Shown: positions 25,714 through 35,143, counted from the first letter of the stretch. The stretch is DNA of 64,000 nucleotides from Marinifilum sp. D714 (GCF_030851345.1 NZ_JALPNU010000004.1:124001-188000), one strand, 5' to 3'. Made by a program: numbers and translations. Notes: generated by a model from the letters alone, not told the origin.

Positions 25714-25744
25714 CAAAAGTAGAAAAAAGTTGTTTCCCCGCAAA
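25714..25744 (-). promoter_or_regulatory. Promoter of the SRP RNA gene
   Basis: On the minus strand: TTTG (25741-25744), 19 bases, then TACTTTTG (25714-25721), a full match to the Bacteroidota -33/-7 consensus. The start would fall about 6 bases further, at the 5' end of the RNA. Confidence 0.75.
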
Positions 25745-25901
25745 TAAAATATGAAACTTCTTCCTACAATTTTTTCATGGAATGCAGCAAGGGTTTTATT
25801 TTCAGAGAAATAATTTTTCAAAAAAATGTCAAATAATTTTCAGATTTCTGTTCTTCCTGTAAAAACGGCTGTTTCGGATAGTAATAATTAAGCTTTTTTA
25901 A

Positions 25902-25933
25902 TTGAGACATTACCGTAAAATCGGATATCTTTG
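25902..25933 (+). promoter_or_regulatory. Promoter of the DUF4199 / glycosyltransferase genes
   Basis: TTG at 25902-25904, 21 bases, TATCTTTG at 25926-25933. It lies 27 bases before the ATG. Confidence 0.6.
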
Positions 25934-25960
25934 TGTTCGAAAAATCACAAAAGAATTAAA

Positions 25961-26518
25961 ATGTACTACAAAACTTTATTTAAGCACTCTTTTTTATTTG
26001 GGTCTTTAGTAGGAGCCGTATTAATATTGGCATCATTAACGTTTTACTGGAAAGGTGTTTCGATTAATTACAATCCTACGCTGTTGTTTATAAACAGAGG
26101 CCTGATTATTCTGGGAATATATTTTGGCGTAAGAAAATATCGTGATGAGGTACTATTTGGTGTTATTTCATATGGTCGTGCTTTTGTAGCTGGAACTTTA
26201 ATGATTGCTGTAGCTTCTTCCTTTTATGCTATGTATATATACATTCTTACAAGTTATTTTGATGGAGGAATATTACAGGAAGCTGTCGACTTTACCGAAA
26301 AGGGACTTGTGGAGATTGGTTATGACGATGATCAGGTAGAATTGTTAATGGCATTTTACAGGAAAATTACTCCTGGTATTTTTGCATTCAGCCAGTGGTT
26401 AGGAAAAGTTATGGCTGGAGTTTTCTTTTCATTGATTGTGGCATTCTTTTTTAGACAAAAGAGAAATTTGTTTAATAACAGTCGTATTGATAAATTTAAC
26501 AATTCAAAAAATCAGTAA
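25961..26518 (+). CDS. DUF4199-type membrane protein
   Basis: 185 residues from the ATG at 25961; an upstream TTG at 25931 lies inside the promoter and is rejected. Four membrane helices are visible (about 7-27, 36-53, 70-92, 145-167), the pattern of the DUF4199 family that is widespread in Bacteroidota. The next gene, a GT2 glycosyltransferase, starts 9 bases later; this pairing is common in the phylum and suggests the membrane protein assists the transferase or lipid carrier step (inference). Confidence 0.75.
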   Translation: MYYKTLFKHSFLFGSLVGAVLILASLTFYWKGVSINYNPTLLFINRGLIILGIYFGVRKYRDEVLFGVISYGRAFVAGTLMIAVASSFYAMYIYILTSYFDGGILQEAVDFTEKGLVEIGYDDDQVELLMAFYRKITPGIFAFSQWLGKVMAGVFFSLIVAFFFRQKRNLFNNSRIDKFNNSKNQ

Positions 26519-26527
26519 ATACACGGT

Positions 26528-27475
26528 ATGGATATTTCAGTAGTAGTTCCTTTGTTTAACGAGGATGAATCGATTCCCGAATTGGTGGCATGGATTGATA
26601 GAGTAATGACTCAAAATAATTTTAGCCATGAGATTATTATGGTCGATGATGGAAGTAATGATACCTCGTGGGAGGTGATTGAGAATGTACAAAAGAAATA
26701 TTCGGCAGTTCGTGGAATAAAATTTCGTAGAAATTACGGAAAATCGGCAGCACTTTTTAGCGGATTTGAACTTGCACAAGGTGATGTAGTGATTACTATG
26801 GATGCAGACTTGCAAGATTCTCCTGATGAAATTCCGGAATTGTATCGCATGATAAAGGAGGAAGATTTTGATTTGGTGTCGGGTTGGAAACAAAAAAGGT
26901 ATGACCCAATTTCAAAAACCATTCCGAGTAAGTTTTTCAATAGAACTGCCCGTGCCATGTCTGGTATTAAATTGCACGATTTTAATTGTGGACTAAAAGC
27001 ATATAAGAATAAAGTGATAAAGAGTATTGAAGTGTATGGAGAAATGCACAGATATATTCCAATTCTTGCCAAACAAGCCGGTTTTGTTAGAATTACTGAG
27101 AAAGTTGTGCAACACCAGGAGCGAAAATATGGAGTGACCAAATTTGGTTTGAATCGCTTCATTAATGGATTTCTTGATCTATTATCAATAACATTCATTA
27201 GCAAGTTTGGTAAAAAACCAATGCATTTTTTTGGTTTGTTGGGCACATTCATGTTTTTTGTTGGATTCTTCGCATCAGCTTGGATTGGATTCCAAAAAAT
27301 CTATAGTATGAGTCAGGGAATTAAAGCTCCCCTGGTAACCGATAGCCCTTATTTTTACATTGCTTTGGCTACCATGATTATTGGTACTCAGTTGTTTTTA
27401 ACGGGTTTTGTTGCCGAGCTGGTTAGCCGTAGTTCGTCGGAAAGAAATACATACCAAATCGAAAAAGAAATCTGA
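26528..27475 (+). CDS. Polyprenyl-phosphate glycosyltransferase (GT2)
   Basis: 315 residues. The GT2 domain (1-220) has VVPLFNEDESIPEL, VDDGSND and the nucleotide-sugar site DADLQD, and QHQERKYGVTKF near residue 197 resembles dolichol/undecaprenyl-phosphate sugar transferases. Two C-terminal helices (about 233-255 and 276-300) anchor it. It probably transfers a sugar from a nucleotide donor to undecaprenyl phosphate on the inner face of the membrane. Confidence 0.9.
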   Translation: MDISVVVPLFNEDESIPELVAWIDRVMTQNNFSHEIIMVDDGSNDTSWEVIENVQKKYSAVRGIKFRRNYGKSAALFSGFELAQGDVVITMDADLQDSPDEIPELYRMIKEEDFDLVSGWKQKRYDPISKTIPSKFFNRTARAMSGIKLHDFNCGLKAYKNKVIKSIEVYGEMHRYIPILAKQAGFVRITEKVVQHQERKYGVTKFGLNRFINGFLDLLSITFISKFGKKPMHFFGLLGTFMFFVGFFASAWIGFQKIYSMSQGIKAPLVTDSPYFYIALATMIIGTQLFLTGFVAELVSRSSSERNTYQIEKEI

Positions 27476-27560
27476 TCTCAGTGATTAAAGTTAAATTATT
27501 AATGGTTAGTGAAGTTTTACAAATTAATCATTAAACCTTAATCATTAAATATTTATAATC

Positions 27561-28337
27561 GTGATAAAAGGAGTTATAAGATTACTGCTACAAATATTTC
27601 CTCGTCCGTTTTTAATTCGGCTCAGTTTATTAATTAATAGAATTATTGCTGTTTTTTTGATTGGTAATAAAGTTGAATGTCCGGTTTGTGGTGGTAAGTT
27701 TAGGAAGTTTTTACCTTACGGATATACCAAAGAAACTGGAAGAGACAATTGTTTGTGTCCAAAATGTTTATCCTTGGAACGACATCGATTAATGTGGTTG
27801 TACCTTAAAAATGAAACCGAATTTTTTAATAAGAACTTAAAGGTTTTGCACATTGCACCAGAGCAGTGTTTCTATAAAAGATTTAAAGAACAATCTAATT
27901 TAGATTATACAACCGCTGATTTGGAGTCTCCCATTGCAGATGTTCATTTCGATGTGCAAGAAATTCCATTTGATGAGAATACGTTTAATGTGGTAATTTG
28001 CAACCATGTGTTGGAACATGTAGATAGCGACTCAAAAGCCATGAGTGAGTTGCATAGAATTCTAAAGCCAAATGGATTTGCGATTCTTCAAGTGCCAATG
28101 GATACCGAGAATCCAAAAACAGAGGAGGACCCATCGGTAACCGATCCAAAGGAGAGGGAGAGACTGTACCGCCAAAAGGACCATGTTCGATTGTATGGCT
28201 TAGATTATACAAATCGATTGCAAAAAGCCGGATTTACAGTTAATGAAAGCCAATATTCAAAGAATTTTCCTTTAGATGTAGCCGAGAGATATCGATTACC
28301 TATGGATGAAATTTTCTACTTCAATCAAAAATTATAG
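27561..28337 (+). CDS. SAM-dependent methyltransferase with N-terminal Cys4 motif
   Basis: 258 residues. After a hydrophobic segment (about 5-32) comes CPVCGGKF, and about 30 residues later CLCPKCLSLERHR, a zinc-ribbon-like set of Cys pairs. The methyltransferase core follows: VLHIAPEQ, DYTTADLESP and VVICNHVLEHVDSD (near 150), as in class I enzymes. The substrate is unknown; position between two GT2 genes suggests a sugar or glycolipid. The stop precedes the next ATG by one base. Confidence 0.82.
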   Translation: MIKGVIRLLLQIFPRPFLIRLSLLINRIIAVFLIGNKVECPVCGGKFRKFLPYGYTKETGRDNCLCPKCLSLERHRLMWLYLKNETEFFNKNLKVLHIAPEQCFYKRFKEQSNLDYTTADLESPIADVHFDVQEIPFDENTFNVVICNHVLEHVDSDSKAMSELHRILKPNGFAILQVPMDTENPKTEEDPSVTDPKERERLYRQKDHVRLYGLDYTNRLQKAGFTVNESQYSKNFPLDVAERYRLPMDEIFYFNQKL

Positions 28338-28338
28338 A

Positions 28339-29352
28339 ATGCATTCTGATATTCAATTTTCAATTATAGTTCCGGTGTACAATCGACCGGATGAAATGAA
28401 AGAATTACTTGATAGTTTGGCCGCTCAAACTTATAAGGATTTTGAATTGGTTGTGGTAGAAGATGGTTCTTCCATAACGTCAGAGGAACTTTGTAAGTCA
28501 TATTCCGATCAAATTAATATCTCGTATTACTATAAAGAAAATCAAGGTCCTAGTATTGGTCGAAATTATGGCTTGGCCAAGGCACAAGGGAACTACTATT
28601 TGTTTTTTGATTCTGACTGTATTCTGCCTGCTCATTATATGGAAACCATTCATAAAGAATTAAGTGAGAATTTTGTTGATTGTTATGGAGGACCAGATGG
28701 TGCTATGGATGATTTTTCTGATTTTCAGAAAGCAGTTTCGTATGCCATGACTTCCTTTTTTACTACTGGTGGAATCAGAGGAGGAAAGAAGCAGGTTCAT
28801 AAATTTCATCCAAGAAGTTTTAATTTGGGATTTTCGAAAGCGGTGTATGAAAATACAGGTGGATTTCCAGTGACCACAATGCATCCTGGCGAGGATATGG
28901 TGTTTGCCATTGAGGTAATTAAACGTGGTTTCGAAACTCGATTGGTAAGCGATGCATACGTATTTCACAAAAGAAGAATTTCTTTTAAGAAATTTTACAA
29001 GCAGGTTTTTGGCTTTGGAAAAACTCGCTATATCATTTCAAAACACTATCCTGAAACCTTTAAGGTTTTCTTCTTGTTTCCATCTCTTTTTGTTTTGGGA
29101 ACAATCGGCTCATTGCTTTTAGGTTTAATCTTACATCAAGTTTTTGCCTTTCCGATACTCTTGTATACGTTTCTTGTTTTTGCCGATGCCTTGACTAAAA
29201 CCAAATCAATTAAAATTAGCATAAAAGCATTGGCGGCAAGCTATGTGCAGCTTTTTGCCTACGGAATAGGATTTATGGATGCTGTGTGGAAGCACAAAGT
29301 ACTTGGTAAAGATGAATTTGGTGTTTTTGGTAAAGGGTTTTATGAAGGATAA
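28339..29352 (+). CDS. Glycosyltransferase family 2, membrane-anchored
   Basis: 337 residues from the ATG at 28339, one base after the preceding stop; an ATG at 28306 would overlap the methyltransferase gene by 32 bases. Motifs: IIVPVYNRPDEMKELL, VEDGSS, FFDSDC and a late GEDMVFAIEV acid motif near 195. C-terminal helices span about 240-305. It probably builds a surface glycan with its two neighbours. Confidence 0.88.
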   Translation: MHSDIQFSIIVPVYNRPDEMKELLDSLAAQTYKDFELVVVEDGSSITSEELCKSYSDQINISYYYKENQGPSIGRNYGLAKAQGNYYLFFDSDCILPAHYMETIHKELSENFVDCYGGPDGAMDDFSDFQKAVSYAMTSFFTTGGIRGGKKQVHKFHPRSFNLGFSKAVYENTGGFPVTTMHPGEDMVFAIEVIKRGFETRLVSDAYVFHKRRISFKKFYKQVFGFGKTRYIISKHYPETFKVFFLFPSLFVLGTIGSLLLGLILHQVFAFPILLYTFLVFADALTKTKSIKISIKALAASYVQLFAYGIGFMDAVWKHKVLGKDEFGVFGKGFYEG

Positions 29353-29386
29353 ATCGTAGTTCGAACCAAGGTTTACTCAAAGAATT

Positions 29387-30289
29387 TTAAGAAATATTCT
29401 GATCTAAATATTCGATTATTTCTTTCTCCTGTTCAGGGTGGAACCATTTAATTTCTTCATCTCTTCTAAACCAGGACAATTGCCGCTTAGCATATCTTCT
29501 GGAGTTACGTTTGATCAGTTCAATGGCTTTTTCTAAACTGATTTTTCCTTCGAAATGTTCAAAGAGCTCTTTGTAACCAACCGTATTTAGAGAGTTGTAG
29601 TGTCTGTATTCAAAAACCGATTTTGCCTCTTCAATTAATCCTTCTTCAATCATGATATCTACTCTTCGATTAATTCTATCGTAAAGTTCTTCGCGATCAC
29701 GATTTAATCCTATTTTAATAATATCAAAGTCTCTTTGTTTTCTCGAATTGGTTCTCAATTCAGAATAAGGTTTTCCTGCCATCAGGCAAATTTCGACAGC
29801 ATGGATTACTCTTTTGGCATTCTTTAAATCAACTTGATTGTAAAAAACAGGATCGAGTTGTTTCAATTGCATTCGCATATAATCCAAACCTTCCTTCTCG
29901 TATGTTTCGAAGACTTCTTTGCGTAATTCTGGGTCAATTGTAGGGATATCATCAATACCATTACATACTGCATCGATATACATCATGCTGCCTCCAACCA
30001 ATAAAACCTGATCTTTTTCCTGGAAAAGATCTTCAAGCAAGGCCAATGTTTGTTTTTCGCACTCCCATGAGCTAAAATAATCGTGAATAGAATGAGTGTG
30101 AATAAAATGATGTTTAACAGCCGCCAGTTGCTCAGGTTCAGGAACTGCTGTGCCAATACGCATTTCGCGATATACTTGTCTGCTATCGGATGAAGAGATT
30201 TCGGTGCTAAAATGTTTGGCAATATTGATGCTTAAATCAGTTTTACCTACTCCGGTTGGGCCTAGAATAACAACTAAGGTCTTGGACAT
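29387..30289 (-). CDS. miaA: tRNA dimethylallyltransferase
   Basis: 300 residues. GPTGVGKTDLS (10-20) is the P-loop, SSDSRQVYREM (34-44) and AVPEPEQL follow, and GGSMMYIDAVC near 99 is the family block for substrate binding. C-terminal KRNSRRYAKRQLSWFRR contacts tRNA. It adds the isopentenyl group to A37 of tRNAs reading U-starting codons, such as the tRNA-Tyr and tRNA-Trp in this window. Confidence 0.95.
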   Translation of the reverse strand: MSKTLVVILGPTGVGKTDLSINIAKHFSTEISSSDSRQVYREMRIGTAVPEPEQLAAVKHHFIHTHSIHDYFSSWECEKQTLALLEDLFQEKDQVLLVGGSMMYIDAVCNGIDDIPTIDPELRKEVFETYEKEGLDYMRMQLKQLDPVFYNQVDLKNAKRVIHAVEICLMAGKPYSELRTNSRKQRDFDIIKIGLNRDREELYDRINRRVDIMIEEGLIEEAKSVFEYRHYNSLNTVGYKELFEHFEGKISLEKAIELIKRNSRRYAKRQLSWFRRDEEIKWFHPEQEKEIIEYLDQNIS

Positions 30290-30301
30290 TTGAACAAGGC
30301 T

Positions 30302-30419
30302 AATTATGAATTATGAATTATGAATTGCGCTGCAATTAGGCTGAACGCATTTATACATATTTTAAATGCGTTTAGCCAAATGCTGGTATTACTAATTGTT
30401 CATTATTAATTGATAATTG
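30302..30419. repeat. Inverted-repeat element between miaA and the pRiA4b-like gene
   Basis: It starts with three ATTATGA heptamers (about 30303-30326). An imperfect 14-bp inverted repeat follows, GGCTGAACGCATTT (30339-30352) and AAATGCGTTTAGCC (30363-30376). A second AT-rich array of ATTAAT-type repeats comes last. The outer halves are roughly complementary, so the whole may fold as one long hairpin, like a miniature inverted-repeat element. Confidence 0.5.
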
Positions 30420-30995
30420 CTATAGAATATCTTCGTAATCATCAAGATTTTCAAATTCAGGCCCTTCATTAAAATCATCATCAAAATCAGCAAGATAATC
30501 GTCGGCTGTTTTTGGAGCTTCTTTTTTGGTATCTGTATCTATGCTACCTAAATCCAGGCCAGCAAAATTTTCTGCATCCATCATTATTTGTTGTGGAGCT
30601 TCTCCTTTGGCAACAATGCACTTAGGATAATCAGAAGTTGATTTTGAAATTCCCTTTTCAATTAATTCAACATTGAAATATCTGTCAGAGAAAAAGTCGA
30701 ATACGTAAATTAAGTCAGAATTTTCTTTCGATGAGAATTCACGAATCATAGCAACGTCCATTGCCACTACATTCATGTTATCATCTTCCTCGGTGTTCAT
30801 TTCAAACAATGCAATTTCCAAACCTCTTTGTCCATCTGCACCTATTTGGTAAAACGAGGCCATCTGAGAACTATCATACCCAACAGATTTTTGAATTGCA
30901 TTGTGCATATCCAACCATGTTTGTTCATGTCCAATCTCTATCTCTCTCTCAAAATCTTCAACCTCAGTAGATGTTATTTTAAATCTGTATATCAT
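30420..30995 (-). CDS. pRiA4b ORF-3-like protein
   Basis: 191 residues. The first 150 residues (IYRFKITSTEVEDFEREIEI, then HEQTWLDMHNAIQKSVGYD) match the plasmid pRiA4b ORF-3 family, also called IS1096 passenger TnpR-like, whose function is unknown. The C-terminal 50 residues are strongly acidic (DDYLADFDDDFNEG), a low-complexity tail common in Bacteroidota members. No transposon is present here, so the name does not imply mobility. It is 13 bases downstream of the acyl-CoA reductase gene and probably in the same transcript. Confidence 0.75.
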   Translation of the reverse strand: MIYRFKITSTEVEDFEREIEIGHEQTWLDMHNAIQKSVGYDSSQMASFYQIGADGQRGLEIALFEMNTEEDDNMNVVAMDVAMIREFSSKENSDLIYVFDFFSDRYFNVELIEKGISKSTSDYPKCIVAKGEAPQQIMMDAENFAGLDLGSIDTDTKKEAPKTADDYLADFDDDFNEGPEFENLDDYEDIL

Positions 30996-31008
30996 TGTGT
31001 AAGTTCTC

Positions 31009-32073
31009 TTATAAGTTTGTTAAAAATTGCATTGTATCTACATTGTCAGCGTAGTCCCATAATTGAGGCTCCTGAGCTTTTCCAAAAGGGATGGTATCAT
31101 CTAAATTCGAAGCAACAACGCATTGAATCAACTCAGAATCAAGTTTTAATTGCTGTTCTATATCCTGAAGTTCGGAATAATATTCAAAGTAAACAACACC
31201 TACAGGCGATGCAATTTCTGTATTCTCTTGTAGTAACAAAAATCCATTGTCGTAATGTTGAATTTTATTCATTAACAGTAGTGATCGCTGGTAATCGTAG
31301 TTATTAGCGTACTTACTGTGATCGATGATGTATTTATAATCTTCCCAATGTTTAAATAAATTGCTAATGTCGTAATTTTTAGGAATATATAGTTTTGATA
31401 CATTTCTACATCCTAAACCAAAATAAAGGAAGATATCATTCCCTAAAGCTTTAATTTCTTCTTCTGTTTCATTGCCTGATATTACCGCAACAGAGTTTCG
31501 GTTTCTTCTAATAATATTAGGATACTTTGAAAAATAGGCATCAAAATATCTGGCCGAATTGTTACTTCCGGTTGCTATAATTGCATCGAATCTGCTTTCA
31601 CCACTTAGTTGTCCCGATTGAAAATTGATAAGATCTTCGAATTCTGGATTCAAGCTAATTAATAGTTTCGCTATGAAATCAAGCAATTGATTGTCTTTGC
31701 TAGATAGTTTTCCAATAAAGGTGTGACCAGAAATTAATACCGAAAGCATATCATGAAAACCTACCATAGGAATATTTCCCGCCATGATTACAGCAACACT
31801 TTTATGGGTGTTATTTTCAGATACATTGTATTTTTCAAGCCATTGGTTTAGATTCTCTTCTGTTAAGAATTGACAGATACCTAATATAGAAGCTCGAACA
31901 TGATTAGGAGTGAACCATAAGTTTTCGATTGAAACTCTATTAAGTAATTCCTTAAATTCTTCAAAGTATTGAGTGTTTAACTCGTGCTTTGTTATTTGTA
32001 TTTCCTTCTTTGAAAATTGCTTTAAGAACTTACCTAGTTCGACAAATGCGCTAATTCTTTCCTGAATCTTCAT
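31009..32073 (-). CDS. LuxC-like acyl-CoA reductase
   Basis: 354 residues. An aldehyde-dehydrogenase-like fold with VIMAGNIPMVGFHDMLSVL (near 93) and GHTFIGKLSSKDN, then ATGSNNSARYFDAYF and GLGCRNVSKLYIP with the probable catalytic Cys near residue 246. This fits the LuxC acyl-CoA reductase family (PF05893), which reduces acyl-thioesters to aldehydes. In Bacteroidota the physiological substrate is not established; no lux genes are near. Confidence 0.8.
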   Translation of the reverse strand: MKIQERISAFVELGKFLKQFSKKEIQITKHELNTQYFEEFKELLNRVSIENLWFTPNHVRASILGICQFLTEENLNQWLEKYNVSENNTHKSVAVIMAGNIPMVGFHDMLSVLISGHTFIGKLSSKDNQLLDFIAKLLISLNPEFEDLINFQSGQLSGESRFDAIIATGSNNSARYFDAYFSKYPNIIRRNRNSVAVISGNETEEEIKALGNDIFLYFGLGCRNVSKLYIPKNYDISNLFKHWEDYKYIIDHSKYANNYDYQRSLLLMNKIQHYDNGFLLLQENTEIASPVGVVYFEYYSELQDIEQQLKLDSELIQCVVASNLDDTIPFGKAQEPQLWDYADNVDTMQFLTNL

Positions 32074-32124
32074 ATTGATATTTGTAGCTTACAGGACCTT
32101 TATTGGTCTATTTTTGAATCGATG

Positions 32125-32132
32125 CAAATATA
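32125..32132 (-). promoter_or_regulatory. -7 element for the acyl-CoA reductase gene
   Basis: Minus strand TATATTTG, a perfect TAnnTTTG, 51 bases before the ATG. The -33 box is not clear. Confidence 0.45.
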
Positions 32133-32188
32133 AGAATTGTATGGAATTATTTAATATTCTTTTATGCGGGAAAAGAAGGAGATTAACT

Positions 32189-32488
32189 CTAGGAAATCAA
32201 TTTATTAATGTAGTTGGAAAGTATGAGAGTAATACTTAAAAAGAAAGATGATGTTAATGCAATGGAAATTAGTTTTGAATTGAATTTTAGATTAATAAAG
32301 AAAAGAAGTATAGTTGTAATAATTGGAATTAGTGCTGGATAGGTTTGAATAGATTCCCAGATGTTACCTTTTAGCAATTCTATTAAAGCAGATTGAAATC
32401 CACAGCCTGGACAAGAAACTCCCCAGTATTTTTGAAATGAGCATGGGATTTGCAAGTGCTCGAGCCATTGGATGAATTGTTGCCACAT
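32189..32488 (-). CDS. DUF2752 membrane protein
   Basis: 99 residues. CSFQKYWGVSCPGCGFQSA (16-34) has the Cys-Pro-x-Cys-Gly signature of DUF2752, followed by two membrane helices (about 49-66 and 72-92). The family is small and uncharacterised; the Cys pair may bind metal or form a disulfide. It is a single gene between LuxC-like and acnB. Confidence 0.8.
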   Translation of the reverse strand: MWQQFIQWLEHLQIPCSFQKYWGVSCPGCGFQSALIELLKGNIWESIQTYPALIPIITTILLFFINLKFNSKLISIALTSSFFLSITLILSNYINKLIS

Positions 32489-32541
32489 AATTTTCGAATA
32501 GTTTATCTTTGAACAGGCAATTTAGCTAAACTTCAAAGAAG

Positions 32542-32571
32542 AAAAAAGCCGATGCATTTGCACCGGCTTTG
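32542..32571 (-). terminator. Terminator of acnB
   Basis: AAAGCCG / CGGCTTT outer stem plus TGCA / TGCA inner stem; on the minus strand it is followed by T-rich sequence. Confidence 0.75.
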
Positions 32572-32590
32572 TCAATTATATTGAGATTAA

Positions 32591-35143
32591 TTATTGATCT
32601 CTTCTTTGGTATAAAGCATCCTCCATATCCATTTCATCAAACTGCATGTACTTGTACACTTCAGCTTCATGCTCTTGGATTTTCTCTTTGTACATTTCCA
32701 TATACTCAGCTGGAGTTGGTAATTTACCCATTACTGAAACAACAGCACCAAGCTCAGCCGATCCTAAGTAAACCTTAGCTCCTGTACCCATACGGTTGTT
32801 AAAGTTACGAGTAGAAGTAGAGAATACAGTTGAATTATCTGGTACTCTTAACTGGTTACCCATACAAAGCGAACAACCTGGAGTCTCAACACGAACACCT
32901 AACTGAGAGAAAGTTGAGAAAGTAGCTTCTTCTTTCAATACAGCAGCATCCATACGTGTTGGAGGAGCCATGTAAGTTCTTACCTTATCTGATGGAGTTG
33001 ATCCTTTCCAAACTTTTTCACAAGCACGGAAGTGACCAATGTTAGTCATACATGAACCGATGAATACATCCTGAATTTCAGTGTTAGCCACTTCAGAAAG
33101 TAATTTTACATCATCCGGATCGTTTGGACAACACAAGATTGGCTCAGTAATTTCAGCAAGGTCGATTTCAATAGTAGCAGCATATTCTGCATTTTCATCT
33201 CTTTCGATTAGTGTTGGATTTGCCAACCATTCATTACAAGCATCAATACGGTTTTGAATAGTTTGAGCATCTTCGTAACCCATCTTGATCATTGATTCCA
33301 TCAAGGCAACGTTAGATTTTACATACTCTACTACACGCTCTTCTGATAACTTAATACAACCTGCAGCAGCAGAACGCTCAGCAGTCGCATCGGTTAACTC
33401 AAATGCTTGCTCAACAGTAATGTCTTCAAGACCTTCCATCTCGATAATCTTACCATTGAAAATGTTGATTTTATTTTTCTTAGGAACAGTCAACTGCCCG
33501 TTTTGAATTGCAAAATATGGAATTGCATTTACCACATCACGTAAAGTGATACCTGGGTTTAGCTTGCCTTTGAATTTAACCAATACTGATTCTGGCATAT
33601 CCAATGGCATGAAACCTAAAGCACCAGCAAAAGCAACCAAACCAGAACCTGCAGGGAATGAAATACCTAATGGGAAACGAGTGTGAGAGTCACCACCTGT
33701 ACCAACGGTATCAGGAACCAATAAACGGTTCAACCATGAGTGAATTACACCATCACCTTGTTTCAATGGTACACCTTTACGATCTGCCATAAATTTAGGC
33801 ATGCTTTTGTGCATTGCTACATCAGTTGCTTTAGGATAAGCAGCAGTGTGACAGAAAGACTGCATGAACATTGGAGCTTCGAACTTCAAACATGCCAACT
33901 CTTTAATTTCATCACGAGTCATAGGACCAGTAGTATCCTGAGAACCTACAGTTGTCATTTTTGGGGCACATGATGTTCCTGGCAATACTCCTTCAACTCC
34001 ACAAGCTTTACCTACAATTTTCTGAGCCATTGTATAACCTTGATTAGGTTTTGGCTGAGGGTTGTTGGCTACTTTAAAAATATCAGCAGCAGGCATTCCT
34101 AATAAAGTACGAGCTTTTTCAGTTAATGCTTTACCGATAATCAAAGGAATACGACCACCAGCTCTGTACTCATCAGTTAAAGTATCAGGAGCTAAAGTAT
34201 ATGTAGAGATTACTTCGCCATCGCGAGTAATTTCACCTTTTACATTGTTGATGATGATTTCATCACCAGTATTTAAAACAGAAACATCAGTTGTGATTGG
34301 TAATCCACCTGAATCCTGTGTTGTGTTGTAGAAAATTGGAGCAATAGCACCACCGATTACTACACCTGCAGTACGTTTGTTTGGAACACATGGAATATCT
34401 TCACCAATGTGCCATAATAACGAGTTTGCAGCTGATTTACGAGATGAACCAGTACCCACAACGTCACCAACAAAAGCAACTTTGTGACCTTCTTTTCTCC
34501 ATCCAGCAATAGTATCGATTCCATCTTCGAAACGACCAGCTCCCATAGCCAAAGCATGCAATGGAATATCAGGACGAGTAAAAGCTTGTGATGCAGGAGA
34601 AAAATCATCAGTGTTGATTTCACCTTCTACTTTGTAAACTTTAAGTTTGATTTCTTCTGGCAATTCTTCGCGAGAAGTGAACCATTCTGCATTAGCCCAA
34701 GATTCTATTACGCTTTTGGCAGCAGTATTGGTTTTAGATAGCTCAGCTACTGTTTCGAAAGCATCGTAAACAAGAATAATGCCTTTAAGCGCTTCTGCAG
34801 CATCCATAGCTAATTCTTCATTTTGCAATGCTTCTACCAATACCTGAACATTGTAACCACCCATCATTGTTCCAAGAATTTCAATTGCTTTTTTCTTGTC
34901 GATTAATGGAGTTGATACTTCGTTTTTAAGAATTTGACCTAAGAATTCAGCTTTAACTTTAGTTGAGTCGTCAACACCAGGTGCAATTCTTTCAGTAAAA
35001 AGGTGAAGCAAAAAATCTTCTTTTCCTTGAATAGGATTTTGCAATAAGTCGCATAAATCTTTTGTTTGCTCAGCATTCAAGGGTAAGGCTGGAATTCCTT
35101 TGGCATTCCTTGCCTCTTCATGTTTTAGGTATTGTTCTAACAT
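32591..35143 (-). CDS. acnB: Aconitate hydratase B (bifunctional aconitase / 2-methylisocitrate dehydratase)
   Basis: 850 residues, the length of AcnB. It shows the AcnB order: an N-terminal HEAT-like domain (1-160), the swivel domain (about 165-375, with GDVVGTGSSRKSAANS) and then the Fe-S catalytic domains. Cluster-ligand regions include FIGSCMTNIGHFRACE near 705 and PGCSLCMGNQLR near 768. The enzyme interconverts citrate and isocitrate in the TCA cycle with a 4Fe-4S cluster. Single gene with its own terminator; a TATGTTTG -7 box lies at 35216-35223 on the minus strand. Confidence 0.96.
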   Translation of the reverse strand: MLEQYLKHEEARNAKGIPALPLNAEQTKDLCDLLQNPIQGKEDFLLHLFTERIAPGVDDSTKVKAEFLGQILKNEVSTPLIDKKKAIEILGTMMGGYNVQVLVEALQNEELAMDAAEALKGIILVYDAFETVAELSKTNTAAKSVIESWANAEWFTSREELPEEIKLKVYKVEGEINTDDFSPASQAFTRPDIPLHALAMGAGRFEDGIDTIAGWRKEGHKVAFVGDVVGTGSSRKSAANSLLWHIGEDIPCVPNKRTAGVVIGGAIAPIFYNTTQDSGGLPITTDVSVLNTGDEIIINNVKGEITRDGEVISTYTLAPDTLTDEYRAGGRIPLIIGKALTEKARTLLGMPAADIFKVANNPQPKPNQGYTMAQKIVGKACGVEGVLPGTSCAPKMTTVGSQDTTGPMTRDEIKELACLKFEAPMFMQSFCHTAAYPKATDVAMHKSMPKFMADRKGVPLKQGDGVIHSWLNRLLVPDTVGTGGDSHTRFPLGISFPAGSGLVAFAGALGFMPLDMPESVLVKFKGKLNPGITLRDVVNAIPYFAIQNGQLTVPKKNKINIFNGKIIEMEGLEDITVEQAFELTDATAERSAAAGCIKLSEERVVEYVKSNVALMESMIKMGYEDAQTIQNRIDACNEWLANPTLIERDENAEYAATIEIDLAEITEPILCCPNDPDDVKLLSEVANTEIQDVFIGSCMTNIGHFRACEKVWKGSTPSDKVRTYMAPPTRMDAAVLKEEATFSTFSQLGVRVETPGCSLCMGNQLRVPDNSTVFSTSTRNFNNRMGTGAKVYLGSAELGAVVSVMGKLPTPAEYMEMYKEKIQEHEAEVYKYMQFDEMDMEDALYQRRDQ

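Noticed and set aside
26734-27252. 172-residue minus-strand frame inside the GT2 gene
   Set aside because: Shadow of a gene with intact GT2 motifs; Cys- and Ser-rich composition typical of antisense frames.
30420-30995. Transposon-borne gene, as the IS1096 passenger name suggests
   Set aside because: No transposase or target-site repeats flank it; the family is mostly chromosomal.
30828-31307. 159-residue plus-strand reading frame
   Set aside because: It lies opposite the pRiA4b-like and LuxC-like genes, both with clear family motifs, and has no plausible composition.
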